A DNA stretch of 5,774 bases from Planctomycetota bacterium. GTDB lineage: Bacteria > Planctomycetota > Planctomycetia > Pirellulales > Pirellulaceae. Positions 1 to 4,172 of the stretch are shown in pieces; within the stretch, counting starts at the first letter, position 1; every line of letters starts with the position of its first letter. Both the position numbers and the translations under genes were made by a program. The DNA is taken from NCBI GenBank assembly GCA_024274855.1, contig JAJSAJ010000855.1, positions 1 through 5,774 on the forward strand. The letters are read 5' to 3'. A model generated the notes under the pieces. That model worked only from the letters and a program-made list of their open reading frames with translations, made no database searches and was not told where the DNA came from.

Positions 1-224
1 ACATCGATTGTAGACGTGGTAATGTCCTACCTCGTCGCTTGGCATAACGATATTGCGATTGGGGCGTGCCATCGTCGTGATTTCGCGTGTCGACGTGAAA
101 CAAATGGTGAGGTTCCTATTAGCAGAATCAACTTTCAGCACAACCATCCCTCAAAAATCTGGCAAGAAATCGGTGAACACCGACAAAAACCTCGCATTTT
201 CCATCGTCATGCGATGAAGGAGAA
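1..224. other. Left-edge spacer without a recognisable gene
   Basis: One plus-strand frame stays open from position 1 to 330, but its translation is rich in His, Arg and Cys, has no recognisable motif and runs out of frame across the CobN fragment, so I do not call it. Two short dyads are visible. The first is a 14-bp palindrome at 170-183 (TCGGTG-AA-CACCGA), too tight to be a hairpin but operator-like. The second is a 5-bp stem with a 5-nt loop at 202-216 (CATCG/CGATG), just before the AAGGAG at 217-222. Neither can be assigned a function. Confidence 0.5.
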
Positions 225-911
225 TTGCCTTGCCTTCCCATCTTGCCGCAAGAAGTGGCATGGCACCTATTGGCACCTATTGGCATTGCCGGCCTGCAGC
301 GCGAGGGTGCCGGCGCCGCCGCCACGTTGACCGAGACGGTTCGAAACATGTATGGTTGGAATGTGATGCAACCGTCGGCCATCGATCAGCAAATGTGGAA
401 CGAGACGTACGAAGTCTTTATCGAAGATAAGCATCACCTGGCCATGCGAGACTACTTCGAATCCAAGAACCCTTACGCGCTTCAGGATTTGACGTCGGTG
501 ATGCTGGAGACGGCGCGCAAGGGCTACTGGACTCCGTCCGACGACGTGCTCCGAGAATTGGCCCGGGTCCATGCCGAGCTGGTGGCCAAGTTCGGTGCCG
601 CCTGCTCCTACGAAACGTGTGGCAACCGGAAGTTGCGGGAATTTGTCAATGCCCAGCTCGTTGCCCCCGGCAGCGACGTCCCCGCCGATGTCGTGGATGC
701 CTACCGAGCCGGTTTGGCCGCCGTGCTGGAGTCGGCGACTCCGCTTCCCGACGTCGAAGGCATCGAGCTGGAAGAAAAGACGGTGCAAGTGGCACAGCGC
801 GAACTCATACCTCGGCCCGCCCAAACAGCGTTGCTCGCGGGCTGCATCTTGATTTGCGTGCTTGGCACTTTGGGCGTGGGGGCGCGACGGTCCAGGAAAA
901 CGACGTTGTGA
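225..911 (+). pseudogene. 5'-truncated CobN/BchH-type metal chelatase, C-terminal fragment with membrane anchor
   Basis: CobN-type proteins are the large subunits that insert cobalt (or magnesium, in BchH) into a tetrapyrrole ring, and are usually over 1,000 residues long. Here only 228 codons are open from a TTG at 225. Family-like sequence begins near residue 27 (about nt 303) with EGAG, then NMYGW (41-45), PSAID (50-54), YEVFIEDKH (62-70) and the typical C-terminal block KNPYALQDLT...LETARKGYW (81-102). A variable region follows, then a hydrophobic segment (about 202-219) and a basic tail (RRSRK), as in membrane-anchored CobN-like proteins. The first 26 residues look unrelated, and no other frame upstream carries more CobN. 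The Shine-Dalgarno-like AAGGAG sits only 2 nt before the TTG, too close to be convincing. Most likely this is a relic of a deleted or partly duplicated gene. A short expressed membrane protein is the alternative. Confidence 0.72.
261..280. repeat. Perfect 10-bp tandem repeat at the CobN truncation
   Basis: The unit TGGCACCTAT occurs twice head to tail (261-270 and 271-280) and is followed by a partial third copy, TGGCATTG. It lies about 20 bp before the point where CobN homology begins, so it may mark the rearrangement that removed the front of the gene. Confidence 0.75.
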
Positions 912-1296
912 ACCTCGCCATGTTGCCTGCCGGTGACGAATACTCGTCTCGCGCAATTCGCATGTTCCCGACTCGTTCCTTCGGCATTCGCCGTTCAGCC
1001 GCTTGGGTTTCGCGCAACACCCGCGTCGGAGTTTCCTGTTGTTCCACTTGGCGGCCGCGGCGGCGGGACGACTCGACACGAACAGCGGTCAGTCGAATTG
1101 TCCGTTTGTTCGCCGCGGCTTCGGAGCAGTTGACAAGGCACGTAATTCCGCATCTAATTCCCAATTGGCCGATGGTACCGAACAATGGACGCGTTCGGGA
1201 CGATTTGTCACACCCCGGTCTGTTCGTGCATCCCCGACGGCCGCTGTTTCGGCGGCGAGTCATGTCACTCCACTTGCGTTCACGAGGTTTTACATC
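912..1296. other. 385-bp spacer between the CobN relic and the SGNH hydrolase
   Basis: Several frames are open here, including ones continuous with the hydrolase frame from a TTG at 1003. Their translations are Arg/Ser-rich and low in recognisable structure, and the hydrolase signal peptide starts only at about 1297. I see no terminator hairpin with a T-tract after the CobN stop. A promoter-like pair of hexamers lies at 1130-1158 and is listed separately. Confidence 0.55.
1130..1158 (+). promoter_or_regulatory. Sigma70-like promoter upstream of the SGNH hydrolase
   Basis: A perfect TTGACA at 1130-1135 is followed, after exactly 17 nt, by TCTAAT at 1153-1158 (5 of 6 matches to TATAAT). Transcription would begin near 1165 and give a leader of about 130 nt before the TTG at 1297. 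Planctomycete promoters often diverge from this consensus, so chance cannot be excluded, but both hexamers and the spacing are good and the site is correctly placed and oriented. Confidence 0.45.
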
Positions 1297-2658
1297 TTGC
1301 GGATTCATGCTATTGCTCGCATCTCGCTTTTGCTGCTGTGCGCATTTCCGGTTGCCGTCGCGGCGCGGGAACCCCAAGTTCCGGCCAAACCGTTGGCTCG
1401 GCTCGAATTGGCCGCCGGTGATGCGATCGTGTTTCTGGGCGACAGTATTACGCACCAATGTCTCTACACGCAGTACGTTGAAGACTATTTCTATACTCGC
1501 TATCCAACGATGCGGTTGAAACTACATAACGCGGGTGTCGGCGGCGCGGTTGCATGGGACGCGTTGCAGCGATTCGATGACGACGTGGCAGCATATCATC
1601 CGAAATATGTGACGATTTTGCTGGGCATGAACGATGGACGCTATTGTCCGTACAATGAAGAGTTTTTTGGAACATACCGCAAAGATATGACAACGTTGCT
1701 CGACAAACTCAAGGGCATCGGCGCCACGGCGATTCCGATGACTCCGACCATGTTCGATGCGCGAACGCTCCGATTGAGCGTTCACAGGAAAACGTGGGCG
1801 TCCGATTCCATTGCGCTCTACAATTCAGTCCTCGCTTATTATGGCACGTGGCTGCGCGATGTCGCCGCGCAACAAGGCCTTGGATTCGTTGATATGTGGA
1901 GTCCGCTGAACAACATCACGATGCAACAACGAAAAGCGGATGCCGCGTTCACGTTGATTCCCGATGCAGTGCATCCGAGCCCACCAGGTCACGTCGTCAT
2001 GGCCGCGGCCATGGTCGAGGATCTCGGGGTGCCGCGGCAACTGTCGTCCATTCGTTTGGCCCTGGCGGCTACAGGCAAGAACCGGGTTCAGGCCGCGGGT
2101 GGCACGGTGTCCGATCTCGCCGTAACCGATGACAAGATCGAATTCACGTGGTTGGCCGACGCCCTGCCATGGGTCGTTCCCGAAGACGCCGCCTTGGGCG
2201 CCGAACTCGCTCGCATGGGACACAGGTTCAGCCGCGAAGCGTTGACGATCACCGGCCTGCGCCCGGGCCGTTACGAACTGACAATTGACGATCAAAAGGT
2301 AGGCACTTTTACCGCCGCGGCGTTGGCCAGATGCATCGAACTGCAGAACAATCCAAAGACACCCCAATATCAACAGGCATTGGCTGTTGCCGAACTGAAT
2401 AAACAACGCAATCTCGGTCCGGTCCAATCGCTGCGCAATGAATGGGGCCGGTTTCAAGGTTTCGCGCGTGTGCGGCCCGCCGCGAAGGAAAACCCGGACA
2501 ACCCGCAACTGGAACAACAAGCCGCCGCAACGGCCGCCAAGATCAAAGGATTGGCCGAACGAGTCGAGAAGTTGAACGCCGAGGCCAAACAGATCGAGGA
2601 CAAGATCTTCACCGTCAACCGGCCCAAGGCAAGGCGCTATGTTCTGAAACGCCGGTGA
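1297..2658 (+). CDS. Secreted SGNH/GDSL-family hydrolase with C-terminal helical extension
   Basis: A predicted extracellular or periplasmic serine esterase, perhaps a carbohydrate deacetylase. The substrate cannot be read from the sequence. From the TTG at 1297 it has 453 residues. Residues 1-23 form a signal peptide (MRIHAIAR, then a Leu/Ala/Val core ending AVAA, cleavage before REPQ). The SGNH blocks follow in order: GDSITHQ (48-54, nucleophile Ser50), NAGVGG (78-83), GMND (110-113, Asn112) and DAVH (223-226, Asp223 and His226), so the catalytic set is complete. Residues about 240-395 form an extension with a likely beta-rich part (GLRPGRYELTID), and about 400-440 is a probable coiled coil, ending in a basic tail. 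The start is uncertain: no in-frame ATG precedes Ser50 (first at 1510). TTG 1297 has GAGG at 1284-1287, 9 nt upstream. An out-of-frame ATG at 1262 hints at a lost base. Catalytic family: confident. Substrate: unknown. Confidence 0.9.
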   Translation: MRIHAIARISLLLLCAFPVAVAAREPQVPAKPLARLELAAGDAIVFLGDSITHQCLYTQYVEDYFYTRYPTMRLKLHNAGVGGAVAWDALQRFDDDVAAYHPKYVTILLGMNDGRYCPYNEEFFGTYRKDMTTLLDKLKGIGATAIPMTPTMFDARTLRLSVHRKTWASDSIALYNSVLAYYGTWLRDVAAQQGLGFVDMWSPLNNITMQQRKADAAFTLIPDAVHPSPPGHVVMAAAMVEDLGVPRQLSSIRLALAATGKNRVQAAGGTVSDLAVTDDKIEFTWLADALPWVVPEDAALGAELARMGHRFSREALTITGLRPGRYELTIDDQKVGTFTAAALARCIELQNNPKTPQYQQALAVAELNKQRNLGPVQSLRNEWGRFQGFARVRPAAKENPDNPQLEQQAAATAAKIKGLAERVEKLNAEAKQIEDKIFTVNRPKARRYVLKRR

Positions 2659-2679
2659 GCGGAACCTCGGAGCAACATA

Positions 2680-2829
2680 ATGGGTGGGCTCGACCACGTC
2701 GTTTTTTCCGACGTTCCGCCCGATGCCGGCGGGCGTTCCCTGAAGACGAAACTCGTGAACCCCGGACACATCAATCTGGCGCGGCAACTCGTCCTCGAGT
2801 CCGGACAAAGCCTGGAAATCACGTCCTGA
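2680..2829 (+). CDS. Small ORF of unknown function (49 aa), possibly a gene remnant
   Basis: It begins 21 bp after the hydrolase stop, and its ATG is preceded by GGAG at 2669-2672 with 7 nt spacing, a good ribosome binding site. The product starts MGGLDHVVFSD, contains a Pro/Gly-rich turn (PPDAGG) and ends with LARQLVLESGQSLEITS. That ending resembles the closing strands of a beta-sandwich domain, so this may be the tail of a larger lost protein. I do not recognise a family. It has no signal peptide, membrane segment or cysteine motif. Its stop lies 9 bp before the GntR start, so it could once have been co-transcribed with that regulator. It is either a real small gene or the remains of one. 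Confidence 0.35.
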   Translation: MGGLDHVVFSDVPPDAGGRSLKTKLVNPGHINLARQLVLESGQSLEITS

Positions 2830-2838
2830 TTTTCCCCG

Positions 2839-3107
2839 ATGTCCACCAACAGGCCAGATCATCCGTTCCAGTCCCTAGCGGTCCAAGTGGCCGATGCCAT
2901 CCGCCAGAGGCTGACGAAGGGGACCTGGCACGACCAGCTTCCCGGCGAGAACCGCCTGGCGGCGGAGTTCAAGGTTTCGCGTCCGACCGTGGCCGGGCTC
3001 TGCAAATCCTCACCCGGGAAGGGGTGCTCCTTCCTCGCAAAACCGGACTCGAGCGCCGGGTCTGCCCGGACTGGAAGGATCGACTTTCGGTGTTAGTTCT
3101 GTGTTAG
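2839..3107 (+). pseudogene. GntR-family transcriptional regulator, frameshifted and truncated
   Basis: GntR regulators bind DNA through an N-terminal winged helix and sense a small ligand through a C-terminal domain. From the ATG at 2839 the reading frame gives a typical start: VADAIRQRLTKGTW, LPGENRLAAEF and the recognition-helix sequence KVSRPTV (up to about 2991). There the frame breaks. The expected continuation, RALQILTREGVLLPRKTGLERRV, lies in the next frame (about 2994-3064), as if one base had been lost near 2992. Uncorrected, translation drifts and stops at 3096. In the second frame the protein continues as DRLSVLVL, which could be the first strand of a sugar-binding domain, and stops at 3107, five bases before the mobile element. 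The ligand-binding domain is absent. No clear Shine-Dalgarno sequence precedes the ATG. Neighbouring carbohydrate-related genes make a sugar-responsive role plausible, but it cannot be functional as read. Confidence 0.85.
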
Positions 3108-3111
3108 TTCT
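3090..3111. repeat. Perfect 11-bp tandem repeat next to the mobile element
   Basis: GTGTTAGTTCT occurs twice head to tail (3090-3100, 3101-3111) and ends exactly where the left inverted end of the element begins at 3112. The first copy is in frame with the corrected GntR reading frame (encoding VLVL), so the second may be a duplication made when the element arrived or decayed. No copy is present beyond the right end, so it is not a classical target-site duplication. A related 10-bp string, TTTCGGTGTT, occurs at 3085-3094 and again inside the element at 3127-3136. Confidence 0.8.
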
Positions 3112-3132
3112 GGGGTCGGACTTGGTTTTCGG
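3112..3132 (+). repeat. Left inverted end of the RAYT-derived element
   Basis: This 21-bp copy begins GGGGTCGGA and continues CTTGGTTTTCGG. It pairs with the reverse complement of 3536-3556, with mismatches only at copy positions 1, 7, 8 and 9. Confidence 0.75.
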
Positions 3133-3149
3133 TGTTCAGCAGTTGTTCT

Positions 3150-3473
3150 TCAAGTTGTTCCACTCGGTTTCGAAAAACTCTCGAATGGGATGCGCGTTTC
3201 TTGAATGGTGACTGCCTTGACGCGGGGAATGAGTCGGCCTTGCAAGGTGGGATCTTGTTTTTCCGCCAATGCCACCACCCTTTTCAGAAAATCCTCGGAC
3301 CCGATGACCCATTGGGCTAGCGCTGATGTGAGAGGATCTTCAATTTCATCGGCTAGCCCCGTGGTAAGTCGCTCGTAGTGGCCCTCATCGTGAAATATTG
3401 GTCGTTTTCCATCGCCCCGTGTTACGACATGGTAGTTCGCGCCAGGAAACTGAATCCGAGGTGGTCTCGGCAT
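3150..3473 (-). pseudogene. REP-associated tyrosine transposase (Y1/IS200-like), internally deleted
   Basis: RAYTs cut single-stranded DNA at REP-like hairpins using a His-x-His (HUH) metal site and a catalytic tyrosine. This 107-residue frame starts like a complete family member: MPRPPRIQFPGANYHVVTRGDGKRPIFHDE (res 1-30), then YERLTTGLADE up to residue 43. It then jumps to a sequence that resembles the C-terminal part of planctomycete RAYTs (ALAQWVIGSEDFLKRVVALAEKQD, 51-74; RVKAVTIQE, 84-92). Family members are much longer. The missing middle would hold the HUH motif and the tyrosine, so the product must be inactive. The join falls near nt 3345, between two copies of the 7-mer GGCTAGC (3315-3321, 3351-3357). 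A 5-A run at 3173-3177 may hide a second lesion: with four A the frame would continue as NRVEQLEEQLL. The start at 3473 fits the family's usual N-terminus. Confidence 0.8.
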
Positions 3474-3535
3474 CGATCCGCTCCCGTTGCAGCATGGATG
3501 TCGTCGGCAACAGCCCGGTTATATCGCCCCAAAAA

Positions 3536-3556
3536 CCGAAAACCAAGGTTGACCCT
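3536..3556 (-). repeat. Right inverted end of the RAYT-derived element
   Basis: Read on the minus strand, this copy is AGGGTCAAC followed by CTTGGTTTTCGG. It mirrors the left end at 3112-3132 and lies 63 bp upstream of the transposase start codon, as expected for flanking REP-type sequences. Confidence 0.75.
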
Positions 3557-3574
3557 AGATGGCCTCTCTTACGC

Positions 3575-3590
3575 GTGGCCTGTTTGCCAC
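3575..3590. repeat. Short hairpin, 5-bp stem and 6-nt loop
   Basis: GTGGC (3575-3579) and GCCAC (3586-3590) are perfect complements around CTGTTT. It lies 19 bp beyond the right end of the RAYT-derived element. It is short enough to be coincidental on its own. Confidence 0.45.
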
Positions 3591-3664
3591 TGCATCATTG
3601 TTCTTTGGTACCACTGGTCGCTTGAAATCCGGCCATCGTTAGGTGCTTCTCTTCATTCATCCCC

Positions 3665-3677
3665 CCCGCAGTGCGGG
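3665..3677. repeat. GC-rich palindrome after a C7 run
   Basis: CCCGCA-G-TGCGGG is a perfect 6-bp dyad about one central base, immediately downstream of seven C residues (3661-3667) that overlap its left arm. It is typical in form of REP-type palindromes. No T-tract follows on either strand, so it is not an intrinsic terminator. Confidence 0.5.
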
Positions 3678-3702
3678 CTCGCTGGAGGTGCCCTTGTCTG
3701 GC

Positions 3703-3757
3703 TGCATCTCGGCGCCCGGCGACCGATAAGGAGGTCGGTCGTACTGCTCGAGATGCA
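3703..3757. repeat. Nested double-stem hairpin with a Shine-Dalgarno-like loop
   Basis: An outer perfect 9-bp stem (TGCATCTCG, 3703-3711, with CGAGATGCA, 3749-3757) encloses an inner perfect 7-bp stem (CGACCGA, 3720-3726, with TCGGTCG, 3735-3741). An 8/7-nt internal loop separates the two stems. The 8-nt apical loop at 3727-3734 is TAAGGAGG, a strong Shine-Dalgarno-like sequence on the plus strand. No start codon follows at a useful distance before the right arms close. It could be a REP-type repeat, a structured RNA or a recombination site. The sequence shows only the fold. Confidence 0.6.
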
Positions 3758-3879
3758 TGCGCCGCGCGAGTTTGCCCTCGGACCGTTGTTCAGTTGTGTC
3801 CCATCGCACATAATCCGCTTGGTTGAATTCCTGCGTTGTTGCTTTGCTGGTATCCTTATGGGAGTGAATCCGTTCAGTG

Positions 3880-3915
3880 CAAGTCGAACTCCGGCGACCG
3901 TCGGGAGCGGACTTG
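3880..3915. repeat. 36-bp imperfect hairpin with bulges
   Basis: Nested complementary arms are CAAGTC/GACTTG (3880-3885 with 3910-3915), CTCC/GGAG (3889-3892 with 3904-3907) and CGA/TCG (3895-3897 with 3901-3903). They are separated by a 3/2 internal loop and a GG bulge, and capped by CCG. A bulged hairpin about 100 bp upstream of a RAYT reading frame is what a REP target would look like. The right arm overlaps the TTGACA at 3913-3918. Confidence 0.5.
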
Positions 3916-3941
3916 ACACGTTTCGGGCGGTAGCTTGCAAT
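3913..3941 (+). promoter_or_regulatory. Possible sigma70-like promoter upstream of the RAYT stub and glycosidase-like gene
   Basis: TTGACA (3913-3918) is separated by 17 nt from TGCAAT (3936-3941), which matches 4 of 6 bases of TATAAT. It would transcribe the second RAYT stub and the gene starting at 4173 with a leader of about 225 nt. The -10 match is weak, so this is tentative. Confidence 0.28.
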
Positions 3942-3946
3942 TGTTC

Positions 3947-3961
3947 CGAGGCCTTGCCTCG
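3947..3961. repeat. Perfect 6-bp hairpin with 3-nt loop
   Basis: CGAGGC (3947-3952) and GCCTCG (3956-3961) flank CTT. A GTAG tetranucleotide at 3930-3933, the classic 5' tag of several REP families, lies 13 nt before the stem. No T-tract follows, so a terminator is unlikely. It lies just upstream of the second RAYT stub. Confidence 0.5.
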
Positions 3962-3980
3962 CTAGAACCGTCTCCTTTGG

Positions 3981-4166
3981 TTGGTATGGGATACAGCAGT
4001 GCCGGCGGATAACTTCCATCTTCCCGCCCCACGCGGCTTTCGAGGTCTCCAGCCCGACCTACCCGTGGAAATCTACCGCCGGAAATTGTCGCACTGGCGT
4101 CATGTGGGAGCAGCCTATTTCGTAACAGCTCGACTGGCGGATCCCATCCCGGAAGAAAGGGAGTAA
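3981..4166 (+). pseudogene. Second REP-associated tyrosine transposase, N-terminal stub
   Basis: This frame (61 codons from TTG 3981; GTG 3999 is an alternative start) carries a recognisable RAYT N-terminus of a different subfamily from the minus-strand remnant. Residues 29-53, PVEIYRRKLSHWRHVGAAYFVTARL, match the usual opening strand (YRRKLPHW...GATYFVTFRL in relatives as I know them). The frame ends after ADPIPEERE at a TAA (4164-4166), before the HUH motif and catalytic tyrosine, so at most about one fifth to one quarter of the enzyme remains and it must be inactive. The stop directly abuts the ATG at 4167, and the last codons contain AAGGGAG (4157-4163), the likely ribosome binding site of the next gene. 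The decay boundary therefore coincides with the start of the glycosidase-like gene. Confidence 0.7.
4157..4163 (+). promoter_or_regulatory. Ribosome binding site that decides the start of the glycosidase-like gene
   Basis: AAGGGAG lies 3 nt before ATG 4167 but 9 nt before the in-frame ATG at 4173. The second spacing is much closer to optimal, so 4173 is preferred. The site lies inside the final codons of the RAYT stub. Confidence 0.6.
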
Positions 4167-4172
4167 ATGCCA

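Larger units (their letters stand above)
3112..3556. mobile_element. RAYT-derived element remnant (445 bp) with inverted ends
   Basis: Two imperfect inverted copies of a 21-bp sequence bound this segment (3112-3132 and 3536-3556; 17 of 21 positions match, with the core CTTGGTTTTCGG identical). Between them lies a minus-strand RAYT (Y1, single-strand-type transposase) reading frame whose catalytic middle is missing. RAYT genes are commonly flanked by inverted REP-type sequences, which fits. The GGGG at the left tip could correspond to the 5' tetranucleotide of a REP unit. No target-site duplication is seen, as expected for Y1 enzymes. The element sits directly after the broken GntR gene. It cannot move by itself. 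Movement in trans by an intact relative elsewhere is possible but not shown. Confidence 0.7.
3557..3980. other. 424-bp palindrome-rich spacer between the two RAYT remnants
   Basis: Long frames are open on both strands (for example 3657-4019 minus and 3378-3965 plus), but their translations are low-complexity, Arg/Ser/Pro-rich and unrecognisable, and they run through the dyads. I therefore treat the region as non-coding. It contains at least five dyad symmetries (3575-3590, 3665-3677, 3703-3757, 3880-3915, 3947-3961), far more than the coding parts of the window show. This density, between two RAYT remnants, suggests REP/BIME-like DNA. A promoter-like site lies at 3913-3941. Confidence 0.55.

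Noticed and set aside
267..1079. 270-residue open frame on the minus strand across the CobN fragment
   Set aside because: It lies opposite recognisable CobN sequence, its translation shows no motif, and it is explained by codon bias of the sense strand.
617..1519. 300-residue plus-strand frame overlapping CobN and the hydrolase start
   Set aside because: It runs out of frame through both genes and is Arg/Cys-rich. Only its ATG at 1262 is of interest, as a possible lost start of the hydrolase.
1825..2862. 345-residue open frame on the minus strand
   Set aside because: It is antisense to the SGNH hydrolase, whose catalytic motifs and extension are in the plus frame. The translation is Gly/Arg/Gln-rich and unrecognised.
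3378..3965. 195-residue plus-strand frame across the element end and palindromes
   Set aside because: It crosses the right inverted end and several hairpins, is antisense to the RAYT remnant, and shows no domain.
3557..3980. CRISPR array or tRNA-like structure
   Set aside because: The dyads differ from each other, no regularly spaced repeat is present, and no cloverleaf or CCA end could be found.
3657..4019. 120-residue minus-strand frame over the palindrome tract
   Set aside because: The translation is low in hydrophobic pattern and resembles read-through of repeats. A small passenger gene cannot be fully excluded, but nothing supports one.
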